DNA from: Nonomuraea sp. PA05
GTDB lineage: Bacteria > Actinomycetota > Actinomycetes > Streptosporangiales > Streptosporangiaceae
Assembly (NCBI RefSeq): GCF_008086045.1
Contig: NZ_VSEY01000059.1
Location: forward strand, 1-63,955
Direction of reading: 5' to 3'
DNA length: 63,955 bases
Below are positions 1 to 9,560 of this stretch, piece after piece. Below the pieces are notes generated by a model. The model was not told the DNA's origin, did no database searches, and was given only the letters and a program-made list of their open reading frames with translations. Each line of letters begins with the position of its first letter. The first letter of the stretch is position 1. The position numbers were made by a program, and so were the translations under genes.

Positions 1-900
<900 letters not shown>

Positions 901-997
901 AGCCGACGAGCCACGGTCCGATCGGCGGCCCGCCGGTGACTTCGAGGAGTTGCGGCCCGTTCGGTGGCTCGCCGGTGAGGTCGGGGAGCCGGTGAGC

Positions 998-3900
998 GTG
1001 CGCTTCGGCGTGCTCGGCCCGCTGCGCGTCGACGGCGGCCCGCCTCCGGGCCCGGCCAAGCACCGGACGTTGCTGGCCGCGCTGCTGCTGTCGGCCCGCG
1101 AGCCGGTGCCGGTGGAGCGGCTGATGTCCGCCGTCTGGGACGACCGGCCGCCCGCCTCTGCCGAGTCGGTGCTGCGCGTGTACGTCAGCGCCCTGCGCAA
1201 GGCCGTCGGCGGCATCCGCACCGTGCCCGGCGGTTACCTGCTCGACGTGGAGCGCGACGACGTGGATTGCCACCGCTTCGAACGGCTGGTCGCGCAGGCC
1301 AGGCAGGTCAGGGAGGCCGGGCGGGTGGCGGAGGCGGCCGACGGGTTCAGGGCGGCGCTGGGGTTGTGGCGGGGGCCGGGCGCGCTGGCCGACGTCGAGT
1401 CGTCGGTGCTGCGGCGGGCGTACGGGGTGCCGCTGGAGGAATTGCGGCTGACCGCGCTGGAGGAGCGGGTCGAACTAGACCTGCGGCTGGGGCGGGGCGC
1501 CGAGGTGGTGGGGGAGCTGCGGGCGCTCGTCGGGGCCCATCCGTTGCGTGAACGTGCCTGGGTGCGGCTCATCGAGGCGCTGCATCAGGCGGGGCGCAGG
1601 TCGGAGGCGTTGGGCGCGTACCAGGAGGTGCGGCGGACGCTGGTCGAGGAGCTGGGGCTGGAGCCGGGGGCCGAGCTGGTGGCCGCCCACCGGCGCGTGC
1701 TCGACGATCAGCCGGGGCTGGAGCCCCGGTCCGAGCGGGTGGTCGCGCACCGTCGCGCGCTCGACGACCAGCCGAGGGCCGCGAACTGGCACCCGCTCGA
1801 CGACCAGCCGGGGGCCGCGCGCCGGCGCGTGCAGGACGGGACCGGTGGCGATGCGGTGGTGGCGGAGCCGGTCAACGAGCTGCCGCCCGATATTTCGGAC
1901 TTCGCGGGGCGGCGGCCGGTGCTCGACTGGATCGCCCGCACCGCCGCCGAACGTGCCCAGGCCCCCGTCCACCTGGTGCTGCACGGCCCGCCCGGCTGCG
2001 GCAAGTCGGCCGTCGCCGTGCACGCCGCCGCCGCGCTGGACCTGCCCGACGGCCGCCTCTACGCCGCGCTCGGCGCCCGCCCGTCCGGTGCCGTGCTGGA
2101 GGATCTGCTGCGTTCGCTCGGCTGCCCCGACGGCGCGGTGCCGCCCGCGCTCGACGACCGGGTGCGGCTGTATCGCAGCATGACGGCCCGCAGGCGCCTG
2201 CTCGTCCTGCTGGACGACGCCGCCGACGAGTCCCAGGTGCGCCCCCTGCTCCCTACCGGGCCAGGCAGTCTCACCCTGGTGACCAGCCGGTCGCCGCTGG
2301 CAGGGCTGGAGGCGGCGCGGGCGTACGAGCTGGGTCTGCTCGGCGAGGACGAGGCCGTGGCGCTGCTCGGCGGCGTCGCCGGAGCCGACCGGGTACGTGC
2401 GGAGCCCGAGGCCGCCCTGCGCATCGTCCGGCTCTGCGGTCACCTGCCCCTGGCCCTGCGGATCGCCGGATCCCGGCTGGCCAGGAAGCCGGGCTGGACG
2501 CTCGGCCACCTGGCGGGGCGGCTCGGCGACGAGCGGCGGCGGCTCGACGAGCTCAGCGCGGGCGATCTCGCCGTCCGGGGCAGCCTCGCCCTGGGGTACC
2601 GGGGGCTGCCGGAACCCGAGCGGCGGCTGCTGCGCGGGCTCGGCGCGCTGTCCGCGCCCGACTTCGCGCCCTGGGTGCTCGGGGCGGACCTGGAGCCGCT
2701 GGTGGAGGCCGGGTTGCTGCAGTCGCGCGGGCTGGACGAGGCGGGGCAGGAACGGTACGGGTGGCATGACCTGACCCGGCTGTACGCCGCGGAACGGCTG
2801 GCCGGGGAGGATGGCGGGGCTCGGGGTGTGCTGGGGGCCGTGGCGGGCGAGATCCTGGAACGGACGCGCCACGCCCGCGAGGCCCTCCTGCCCGCGGAGC
2901 CCGGCACTGGCCGCACCCAGGCCCTTCTGCCCGCGGAGCCCGGCACTGGCCGCACCCAGGCCCTCCTTCCGGCAGAGCCAGGCCCGAGCCGCACTCAGGC
3001 CCTTGTTCCCCTGGGCTCTGGCACCGGTCTGGAGACGGGGTGGTTGCGGCGGGAGGCGCGCTGGCTGAGCGCCGAGCGCCGGTTCCTGGTGGCGGTGGTC
3101 GAGGACTTCTACCGGGCCGGCCTGTACGAGCCCGCGTGGCGGCTGGCCTTCTACCTGACCCCGCTGTTCGAGTTGGGCGCCCACCACGACGACTGGCATG
3201 CGACCACGGCGACCGGTCTGGACGCGGCCAGGGCGGCGGGGCACCGGCACGGCGAGGCGCTGCTGCTTCGCGGCCTGGCCGACCTGCACCGGGCGGAGGG
3301 CCGCACGGACGCGGCGGCCGCGGCGTTGCGGGCGGCCCAGCCGCTGGTGGAAGGGCTGGAGCTGGCCAGGATCACCCTCCGGCTGGGCCTGGTCCAGGCA
3401 CTGGCGGCAGCGGACGGGGAGACGGCGGGCCTGGCTGGCCGCTCGTCCGAGGGGCTCGAAAGGCCGGGCGGGGGGAGGCGGGTGTCGCAGGTGATGGAGG
3501 CGGAGCGGGCGTTCGTGCGGGCGTTGCGGGTGTTCGAGGAGGCGGGTGATCGCCGGGGCAGGGCCGACGCGTTGCGGGCGCTCGGCTCCCTGCGCGAGGA
3601 CGAGGCCGCACTGAACGGCAGCCTGGCCGCGTACCAGGAGCTGGGAGACCTGCGCGGCGAGGCGGAGGCGCTGCTCGACCTGGCGCGCCTGCACCTGGCC
3701 GCCGGCCGCCACGCAGAGGCCCGGGACTGCGCGCGGCGGCGGCTGGGCGTCAACCGCCGCCTCGGTGACCGGCTTCCTGAGGCGGTCGCGCTGCTCGTCC
3801 TGGCCGGGATCGAGGAGGCGGCGGGAGCGCCGGCGCGGGCGGCGGAGGCGGCGCGGGCGGCGCTGGAGACGTTCACCGCGTACGGCGACCGCAGGAGCGC

Positions 3901-4078
3901 CGCGCGGGCCCGGCTGGCACTGGTGAGGGCGGGCCTGGAGCTGGGCGATCTCGATGAGGCGGTTGAGACACTTATGCGTGGTATGGAAGAGTTTGACCGT
4001 CTTGGTGAGGAAGAGGTCAAGGCCGAGGCCGACAGGCTCGCGCTGGAGGCCGGCAGGCGGCGTGGTCGGCGCATATAG
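998..4078 (+). CDS. AfsR/SARP-family regulator with BTAD, NB-ARC and TPR regions
   Basis: About 1026 residues. Order of parts: OmpR-type winged-helix DNA-binding domain (residues 1-95, starting FGVLGPLRV), bacterial transcriptional activation domain (about 100-250), a low-complexity linker with three LDDQP units, an NB-ARC-type STAND ATPase with P-loop GPPGCGKS near residue 330, then a TPR-like alpha-helical C-terminus. This is the plan of Streptomyces AfsR, an ATP-dependent activator of secondary metabolism. I prefer GTG 998 because GGGGAG at 983-988 is well spaced for it; GTG 992 is also possible. A 39-bp unit occurs about three times in tandem at 2882-2998 (LLPAEPG repeats) between the ATPase and TPR parts. 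No biosynthetic cluster is adjacent, so its target is unknown. Confidence 0.88.
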   Translation: MRFGVLGPLRVDGGPPPGPAKHRTLLAALLLSAREPVPVERLMSAVWDDRPPASAESVLRVYVSALRKAVGGIRTVPGGYLLDVERDDVDCHRFERLVAQARQVREAGRVAEAADGFRAALGLWRGPGALADVESSVLRRAYGVPLEELRLTALEERVELDLRLGRGAEVVGELRALVGAHPLRERAWVRLIEALHQAGRRSEALGAYQEVRRTLVEELGLEPGAELVAAHRRVLDDQPGLEPRSERVVAHRRALDDQPRAANWHPLDDQPGAARRRVQDGTGGDAVVAEPVNELPPDISDFAGRRPVLDWIARTAAERAQAPVHLVLHGPPGCGKSAVAVHAAAALDLPDGRLYAALGARPSGAVLEDLLRSLGCPDGAVPPALDDRVRLYRSMTARRRLLVLLDDAADESQVRPLLPTGPGSLTLVTSRSPLAGLEAARAYELGLLGEDEAVALLGGVAGADRVRAEPEAALRIVRLCGHLPLALRIAGSRLARKPGWTLGHLAGRLGDERRRLDELSAGDLAVRGSLALGYRGLPEPERRLLRGLGALSAPDFAPWVLGADLEPLVEAGLLQSRGLDEAGQERYGWHDLTRLYAAERLAGEDGGARGVLGAVAGEILERTRHAREALLPAEPGTGRTQALLPAEPGTGRTQALLPAEPGPSRTQALVPLGSGTGLETGWLRREARWLSAERRFLVAVVEDFYRAGLYEPAWRLAFYLTPLFELGAHHDDWHATTATGLDAARAAGHRHGEALLLRGLADLHRAEGRTDAAAAALRAAQPLVEGLELARITLRLGLVQALAAADGETAGLAGRSSEGLERPGGGRRVSQVMEAERAFVRALRVFEEAGDRRGRADALRALGSLREDEAALNGSLAAYQELGDLRGEAEALLDLARLHLAAGRHAEARDCARRRLGVNRRLGDRLPEAVALLVLAGIEEAAGAPARAAEAARAALETFTAYGDRRSAARARLALVRAGLELGDLDEAVETLMRGMEEFDRLGEEEVKAEADRLALEAGRRRGRRI
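2882..2998 (+). repeat. 39-bp tandem repeat, three copies, in frame
   Basis: Units at 2882-2920, 2921-2959 and 2960-2998. The first two are nearly identical and the third is diverged. They encode LLPAEPG-GRTQA-type 13-residue units in the SARP regulator. Confidence 0.85.
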
Positions 4079-4152
4079 CGCACTATGCGAATCCTGAAGG
4101 TCGCCTCCCTAGGGTGAGTGCCACGTTTCCCGAGTACGAAGGTGACCAGGTG

Positions 4153-4797
4153 ATGCGGAAGACGTTCGCGCTGGCTGTGGCGGCGTTCGCGCTGGCGGGC
4201 TGCGGCATGATGCCGGGGCAGCAGGGTGGAGGCGGCGAGGAGCGCCAGTCGCAGGCCGCGGTGGAAGGCCAGAGCGCCTCCGCGGCTCCGGAATCGGCCC
4301 AGGAATCGGCTCAGGAATCGGCACCGGCATCGGCTCAGGAAGGGCAGGAGCAGACACCGGGGCGCAGTGCGCCGCCGCAGGACGCCGGGGTGATCGCCAG
4401 CCGCGAGGTCAAGGTCGGCGCGGGCGACATGTACGGCAAGGCGCGGGTGGACATCACCGCGCTCAAGCGCCAGGGCCGCGTCCTCAGCCTCAACTGGACG
4501 GTCACCGCCACGGAGGGCAAGGTCAACCTGCACAACGGCATGGGCGCGGGCCCGCTGGACTTCACGGTCTCGACCGTCTCGCTGATCGACCCGGTCAACG
4601 CCAAGCGGTACCGGGTGGCGCGCAACGGCACCGGCGAGGAGGCGGAGTGCGTCTGCTCCGGCACGCAGGGGCAGTTCCTGGAGCCGGAGGAGGCGTCCAC
4701 GCTGTACGCGGTGTTCGCGGCCCCGCCGGCGGACGTCACGAAGATCAACGTTGAGATGCCGATGTTCGGCGTGTTCACCGATGTTCCGATCTCTTAG
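4153..4797 (+). CDS. Putative lipoprotein
   Basis: 214 residues from ATG 4153, which has GAAGGTGA at 4138-4145 as ribosome site. The N-terminus is a lipoprotein signal: basic RK, a hydrophobic stretch, then lipobox LAGC, so Cys 17 should be lipidated. A Gln/Glu/Ser/Ala-rich spacer with repeated ESAQ units follows, then a domain of about 140 residues with a CVCS motif and predicted beta structure. I do not recognise the family. Its stop lies inside the start of the OmpA-domain gene, so the two are translationally coupled and probably act together at the envelope. Confidence 0.75.
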   Translation: MRKTFALAVAAFALAGCGMMPGQQGGGGEERQSQAAVEGQSASAAPESAQESAQESAPASAQEGQEQTPGRSAPPQDAGVIASREVKVGAGDMYGKARVDITALKRQGRVLSLNWTVTATEGKVNLHNGMGAGPLDFTVSTVSLIDPVNAKRYRVARNGTGEEAECVCSGTQGQFLEPEEASTLYAVFAAPPADVTKINVEMPMFGVFTDVPIS

Positions 4798-5320
4798 CGT
4801 CGCGCTGGCGCTCGTCCTGTCGCCGACCCCTGCTCCCAGCCCGCCCGCGAACGCCACCGGCGCCGTCGAGGACCTCGTGCTGCCCGTCGAGGACATCGTC
4901 GGCGAGGTCGAGTCCATGGACGGCGCCGAGAGCGAGAGCAAGGTCGGGCAGCAGGTGACGGTGGCGGTGACCAGCGACGTGCTGTTCGCTGTGGACAAGT
5001 GGCGGCTCACCGCCAAGGCCAGACAGCGGCTGGCCAAGGTGGCCGCGAAGGTGGCGGCCGAGGGGGCCGGCGGGGTGGTCAAGGTCGAGGGGCACACCGA
5101 CGACCAGGGCGCGGACGCGTACAACGTGACGCTGTCGCGGCGGCGGGCGCAGGCCGTCGAGGCGGAGGTGCGGCTGCTGCTGCCGGCGGGCGTGACGCTG
5201 GAGGCGCGCGGGTACGGCGAGAGCCGGCCCAAGGTGCCCAACGTGATCGACGGGAAGCCCGTGGCGGAGAACCGGGCGAAGAACCGGCGCGTCGAGATCG
5301 TCTTCACCGCGAAGGGCTGA
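4781..5320 (+). CDS. OmpA-family C-terminal domain protein, secreted or anchored
   Basis: 179 residues from ATG 4781, which overlaps the end of the lipoprotein gene by 17 bp. A short hydrophobic signal (RSLSVALALVLS) is followed by a Pro/Ala stretch, and an OmpA-like domain covers about residues 65-175, with the peptidoglycan-binding signature GHTDDQGADAYN and RRRAQAV. Known domains of this family bind the diaminopimelate of peptidoglycan non-covalently. Coupled to the upstream lipoprotein, so a membrane-to-wall linking pair is a reasonable inference. Confidence 0.85.
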   Translation: MFRSLSVALALVLSPTPAPSPPANATGAVEDLVLPVEDIVGEVESMDGAESESKVGQQVTVAVTSDVLFAVDKWRLTAKARQRLAKVAAKVAAEGAGGVVKVEGHTDDQGADAYNVTLSRRRAQAVEAEVRLLLPAGVTLEARGYGESRPKVPNVIDGKPVAENRAKNRRVEIVFTAKG

Positions 5321-5419
5321 CCCCGCCGCACCTGGCCGGACGTTCGAGCACCGGTCACGCGGCTGCTCGCCACCGCTCGCCGGCCGCCGGGCCGGCTGGT
5401 GGGACGGCTGGTGGGACGG

Positions 5420-6502
5420 CTACTCGCCCGCCAGTTGCCCCAGTGTCACGGGGACGGTCTCGGTGCGGCCGGTGGAGCGGATCACCTCCACCCGGGCGCG
5501 GTCGCCCGGCTTGAGGGTGGTGATGGTCTCGGCCAGGCTGGCCATCGTCGGCGTGTCCTTGCCGTTGATCGACACGATCACGTCGCCCGCGCGGATGCCG
5601 GCCTTCTCGGCGCCCCCGCCCTGCTCGACGCCGGCCACGCCCACCCCGCTCGGCTGCCCGTCGGAGCCGATGACCGTGCTGCCGCGGATGCCGAGGGCGG
5701 CCCGGTGGCTGTTGGTGACCTTGCCGTACTTGACGATCTGGCGGGCGATGTCCGTGGCCGTGTTGCTCGGGATCGCGAAGCCGATGCCCGGCGCGGCGCC
5801 GCCGCCCAGGGCCGGGTCGGTGGCCGCGAGCGTCGGGATGCCGATCACCTGTCCCGACAGGTCCACGAGCGCGCCGCCGCTGTTGCCCGGGTTGATGGCG
5901 GCGGAGGTCTGGATGGCGCCGGCGATCGTGGCGCCCGGCGAGTCCGGGTTCTGCGGTTCGGTGACCGTGCGGCCGAGCGCGGAGACGATGCCGTTCGTGA
6001 CGCTGCCGGACAGCCCCAGCGGGTTGCCCATGGCCAGCACGATCTGCCCGACCCGGAGCTTCGAGGAGTCGCCGAAGCGGGCCGGCTTGAGCCCGTCGGG
6101 TCTGTCCACCTTGATCACGGCCAGGTCCCCGGCCGGGAACGACTTGACCAGTTTGGCCGATCGGGCCGCGCCGCCGGTGGCGATGGTCACGGTCATCTGC
6201 GTGGCCTGTCCCACCACGTGCGCGTTGGTGACGATGTGGCCCTGGGTGTCGAGGACGATGCCGGACCCGAGCCCGGCCTTCGTGGTGATCTGCACGATGG
6301 ATGGCAGGACGTCCGAGATGACCTTTTCGTACGCGGCCTCCAACGCCTCCGGCGTCATGGTGGGCGAAGGGGTGGCCGAAGTGGTGGTGGCCGCGGTGGG
6401 GGAGGGCGCGGACGGGCTGACGGTGCCTGTGGACGTGGGAGGTGGCCCGCAGCCGGCGACCAGTACGGCTGCGGCGGCCAGTCCCGCGACGATCTCCCTC
6501 AT
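5420..6502 (-). CDS. HtrA/DegP-type serine protease lipoprotein with PDZ domain
   Basis: 360 residues. Lipobox VAGC at the N-terminus, a Ser/Thr/Pro-rich tether to about residue 50, a trypsin-like domain with the full triad His95 (TNAHVV), Asp126 (DLAVIKV) and Ser208 (NPGNSGG), and a C-terminal PDZ domain with GVGVAGV and GIRAGDVI. It should sit on the outer face of the membrane and degrade misfolded envelope proteins or cleave a specific partner. It lies 18 bp downstream of the acyl-CoA synthetase on the same strand and converges on the OmpA gene. Confidence 0.9.
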   Translation of the reverse strand: MREIVAGLAAAAVLVAGCGPPPTSTGTVSPSAPSPTAATTTSATPSPTMTPEALEAAYEKVISDVLPSIVQITTKAGLGSGIVLDTQGHIVTNAHVVGQATQMTVTIATGGAARSAKLVKSFPAGDLAVIKVDRPDGLKPARFGDSSKLRVGQIVLAMGNPLGLSGSVTNGIVSALGRTVTEPQNPDSPGATIAGAIQTSAAINPGNSGGALVDLSGQVIGIPTLAATDPALGGGAAPGIGFAIPSNTATDIARQIVKYGKVTNSHRAALGIRGSTVIGSDGQPSGVGVAGVEQGGGAEKAGIRAGDVIVSINGKDTPTMASLAETITTLKPGDRARVEVIRSTGRTETVPVTLGQLAGE

Positions 6503-6520
6503 AGGGAGATCCTGCCCATC

Positions 6521-7951
6521 TCAGCTCGAAAGATACGTTTCCCGGACATTCCTCCGGCTCAGCTTGCCCGTCGGCGTGCGCGGCAGTGACTCCCTGTACT
6601 CGATCAGCCGGGGGTGCTTGAGCCTGGCCAGCCGGGGCACGCAGTGCCGCAGCAGCTCCGCCGTGAGGTCCTCCCCGCCGGACACGCCCGCCACCGGCTG
6701 GACGAGCGCCACCACCTTCTGCCCCCACTCGGGATCGGGCACGCCGATCACCGCCACGTCGGACACGGAGGGGTGTTCGAGCAGCGCCGCCTCGATCTCG
6801 GCCGGGTAGATGTTGACCCCGCCGGAGATGATCAGGTCGGTCCGGCGGTCCAGCAGGAACAGGTAGCCGTCGTCGTCCAGGTAGCCGATGTCGCCCGGCG
6901 TGTAGTCGCGCCCGCGCATCGCGGCGGCCGTCTTGTCCGGGTCGCCGTGGTACTCGAAACGGTTGATCCCGCCGATGTAGACCAGCCCCGGCGAGCCGGG
7001 CGGGACCTCGCGGCCGTCCTCGTCTACGATCGTGAACGTCATGCCCTCCAGCGCCTTGCCCACCGTCCCCGGCCTGGCCAGCCACTCCTGCGAGGAGACC
7101 ATGGTGGCCACGGCCGCCTCCGTGGAGCCGTAGTACTCCCAGACCACCGGCCCGAGCCAGTCGATCATCGCCTGCTTGGTGACCGGCGGGCACGGCGCCG
7201 CCCCGTGGAAGAGGTGCGTGAGGGACGACAGGTCGTACGACTCCCGGTCCGGCACCGCCAGCAGCCGGTGGAACATCGTGGGCACCATGAACGCGTTCGT
7301 CACCCGATACCGCTCGATCAGCTCCAGCGCCGCCGCGGCCTCGAACCGCTCCGGCGCCACGATCGAGTGCCCGAACTGCAGCGCCATCATCGCCTGCCCG
7401 TACGGCGCCGAGTGGTAGAGCTGTGAGCACACCAGGTGCACCCCGCCCATCGGCAGCCCGAAGTGCTTCCAGCTCTTGCGCATCAGGATCGGGTACAGCT
7501 CCTCCGGTGTCAGGTCCAGCAGCCGCCGGCGCACTCCCTTCGGCCGTCCGGTGGTGCCCGAGGTGTAGAGCATCATCGAGCCGGCCCGCCGGTGCTCCGG
7601 CGGGGTGCCGGGCTGGCCGGACGCGAGCTCGTCCACCGTGAGGGCGTCCGGCGCGACCACTGCCTTGGCGCCGCAGTCGCCGATGATGTAGTCGATCTCC
7701 TCGGCGGTGAAGTGCCAGTTGACAGGGACGAGGTAGGCGCCGATCTGGTACGTGGCCAGCATCATGGTCAGGGCGTCGGCGCCGTTCTTCAGCACGGTCA
7801 CCACGCAGTCGCCCGGTGCGACTCCGCGCGAGGTCAGGCCGTGGGAGGCACGGTTGACGCGGTCGAGCAAGCGTCCGTAGGAGATGCCCTCGTCGCCGAG
7901 GAGGGCGGGGCGTTCAGGGTCGTTGGCGGCGATCTCGTAGAAACCCCTCAT
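6521..7951 (-). CDS. AMP-forming acyl-CoA synthetase (FadD-like)
   Basis: 476 residues, a little short for the family. Core motif YTSGTTGRPKG at residues 129-139, adenylate-binding YYGSTEA, ISGGVNIYPAE, and C-terminal Lys in PTGKLSRR. It would activate a carboxylic acid to its CoA thioester through an acyl-adenylate. It is clearly related to the synthetase at 26642-28189, which heads the sterol-type operon, so a steroid or branched acid substrate is possible but unproved. A 15-bp palindrome lies 14 bp upstream of its start and resembles one before the acyl-CoA dehydrogenase gene, suggesting shared control. Confidence 0.88.
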   Translation of the reverse strand: MRGFYEIAANDPERPALLGDEGISYGRLLDRVNRASHGLTSRGVAPGDCVVTVLKNGADALTMMLATYQIGAYLVPVNWHFTAEEIDYIIGDCGAKAVVAPDALTVDELASGQPGTPPEHRRAGSMMLYTSGTTGRPKGVRRRLLDLTPEELYPILMRKSWKHFGLPMGGVHLVCSQLYHSAPYGQAMMALQFGHSIVAPERFEAAAALELIERYRVTNAFMVPTMFHRLLAVPDRESYDLSSLTHLFHGAAPCPPVTKQAMIDWLGPVVWEYYGSTEAAVATMVSSQEWLARPGTVGKALEGMTFTIVDEDGREVPPGSPGLVYIGGINRFEYHGDPDKTAAAMRGRDYTPGDIGYLDDDGYLFLLDRRTDLIISGGVNIYPAEIEAALLEHPSVSDVAVIGVPDPEWGQKVVALVQPVAGVSGGEDLTAELLRHCVPRLARLKHPRLIEYRESLPRTPTGKLSRRNVRETYLSS

Positions 7952-7965
7952 GTTGGCAGACCTTA

Positions 7966-7980
7966 CAGAATTAGATTCTG
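7966..7980. promoter_or_regulatory. Palindromic operator candidate (AGAATNNGATTCT type)
   Basis: CAGAATTAGATTCTG is a perfect inverted repeat with 6-bp arms and a 3-bp centre, between the divergent synthetase gene and the membrane-protein gene at 8032. Its core AGAAT..GATTCT recurs at 9515-9527. A TetR-type repressor site is likely. Confidence 0.6.
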
Positions 7981-8031
7981 CTGGGGGAATAGAGGAATTA
8001 TCCCGCTCCGTCGTGACGTAACCTCAAGGCC

Positions 8032-9465
8032 ATGGCGGACGACGGCGAGCGCAGGCGCACCTATGATTCACCCACCACCCCGTTCCGCAAGGTCGTCCTG
8101 CCCGCGGAAGAGACGGTCAGGATCTCGCGGTCGGCCGTTCCTGGGGCGTCCGGGCCGGTGAAGGCGCCTGGTGAGGCCGAGGGGGAGACGCCCGCCTCGT
8201 CGCCCGCTGCGTCGCCTGCTCCGTCGCCCGGCAAGGCTGACAAGGCTGCCGACAAGGCTCCTGAGAAGACGTCTGAGAAGACCCCCGAGAAGGCGCCTGA
8301 GAAGTCGTCCGGCAAGGTGCCCGACAAGTCGCCGGGCAAGATGGTCGCTCCGGTGCCGGGCCAGGCTCCGAAGCGGCAGCCGCCGAGCGGGCCCTCCGCC
8401 CCGCCGCCGGCCCCCGGCCCGGCGGGCGCGCCCGGCGGAGGTCAAGGGGCCGGGCAGGGGCCTGGGCAAGGGCCCAACACGGGCCGCCTCGGGCAAGGGC
8501 CGGGCGTCGGGCCTGGGCAAGGGCCGGGTCCCGTGTACGGGCCGGGGCCGGGGCCGGTGCAGGGGCCAGGGCCGGGGCCGGTGCAGGGGCCGGGGCCGAT
8601 GCAAGGTCCAGGTCAGGGGCCGGGGTTGCGGTTGGGGCAGCCGCCGCAGCAGCAGTACATGCAGCCCCTCCCCTCCGTCCCAGCCCCCCCCCCCCCCCCC
8701 AGGGCCCGCCGTTTCGGCGACATCCCGATCAAGGCCGTCTACCTGGTGGGCGCCATCCTCGGCACGGTCCTGGCCGTCCTCCTGGTGTTCGTCGTGTTCC
8801 GCGGCGACGTCCCCGCCAACCAGCAGTCGTCCGAGCAGGTGGTCCCGGTCGCCCCGGTGCCGTCCGTGTCGGCGACCCCCACGGTGTCCACCAGCCCGAC
8901 CCCCACCGAGACCCCGATCGTGCTGCCTCCGGTGCCCGACTCGAAGAAGTACGCGACGCTGTCCGGCACGGCGTCCCTGGTCACCGGCACGATCACCGAC
9001 AAGACGAGCGGCATCACCTACCCGAGGCTGGCCTCGCCGTGGAAGGCGAAGTCGTTCCCGCCGTTCTCGATCGCGCAGCGCATCGGCAAGGTCGCGGTGC
9101 CGCACACGGTGATCGCCTCCGCGATGTACCCGGGCGATTCGCCGGAGACGAAGCCCTCCTCGAACGCCGACTACCGGGAGATCGCGACGCAGGCGGCGCG
9201 GTGGACGATCCGCACGCAGTACCCGGCGGGCGCGAAGCTCGACGAGTGGACCGCCTCGAAGAAGATCCCGGTCGGCAAGGGGTGGACGCTCGGCTACAAG
9301 GTCTCCTACACCTTCGGCGGCAAGGAGCAGGAGGCTCAGGCCATGGTGACGGTGATCGAGGTGGGCAAGACGAAGCCCGCGATGCTGATGGCCTCGATCC
9401 CCGAGACGAACAAGACGCGCTGGCGCGACCTGAACACTCTGGTGGAGCAGGTTCGGCCGTTGTAG
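8032..9465 (+). CDS. Pro/Gly/Lys-rich membrane protein with extracytoplasmic domain
   Basis: 477 residues. A cytoplasmic low-complexity half has Lys/Glu/Pro repeats (residues 60-110: KTSEKTPEK-like), Gly-Pro-Gln repeats (about 130-210) and a poly-Pro run encoded by 17 C. One membrane segment follows near residues 240-262, then a Ser/Thr/Pro linker and a C-terminal domain of about 160 residues containing WKAKSFPPF and an alternating beta pattern. I do not recognise the family. The plan matches other actinobacterial single-pass proteins with a disordered cytoplasmic tail. The N-terminal repeats TPEKAPEK and GPGQGPG are repetitive at DNA level too. Confidence 0.75.
   Translation: MADDGERRRTYDSPTTPFRKVVLPAEETVRISRSAVPGASGPVKAPGEAEGETPASSPAASPAPSPGKADKAADKAPEKTSEKTPEKAPEKSSGKVPDKSPGKMVAPVPGQAPKRQPPSGPSAPPPAPGPAGAPGGGQGAGQGPGQGPNTGRLGQGPGVGPGQGPGPVYGPGPGPVQGPGPGPVQGPGPMQGPGQGPGLRLGQPPQQQYMQPLPSVPAPPPPPRARRFGDIPIKAVYLVGAILGTVLAVLLVFVVFRGDVPANQQSSEQVVPVAPVPSVSATPTVSTSPTPTETPIVLPPVPDSKKYATLSGTASLVTGTITDKTSGITYPRLASPWKAKSFPPFSIAQRIGKVAVPHTVIASAMYPGDSPETKPSSNADYREIATQAARWTIRTQYPAGAKLDEWTASKKIPVGKGWTLGYKVSYTFGGKEQEAQAMVTVIEVGKTKPAMLMASIPETNKTRWRDLNTLVEQVRPL
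8684..8700. repeat. 17-bp poly-C tract
   Basis: C8684 to C8700 within the Pro-rich segment just before the membrane span. It is in frame as read here. Confidence 0.9.
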
Positions 9466-9513
9466 GACCGCCAGAAAGCTGATGCTCGCGAGCGATATGC
9501 CAGAAGCATGCTC

Positions 9514-9528
9514 TAGAATATGATTCTG
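9514..9528. promoter_or_regulatory. Palindromic operator candidate before acyl-CoA dehydrogenase gene
   Basis: AGAATATGATTCT (9515-9527) is an inverted repeat with 5-bp arms, 33 bp before the start codon at 9561. It shares the AGAAT..GATTCT core with the site at 7966-7980. Confidence 0.55.
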
Positions 9529-9560
9529 GGCATGACTCGGACCTGGCTGGAGGATGAGCA

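Noticed and set aside
998..4078. Secondary metabolite gene cluster controlled by the SARP protein
   Set aside because: No PKS, NRPS, terpene or RiPP genes are within the window.
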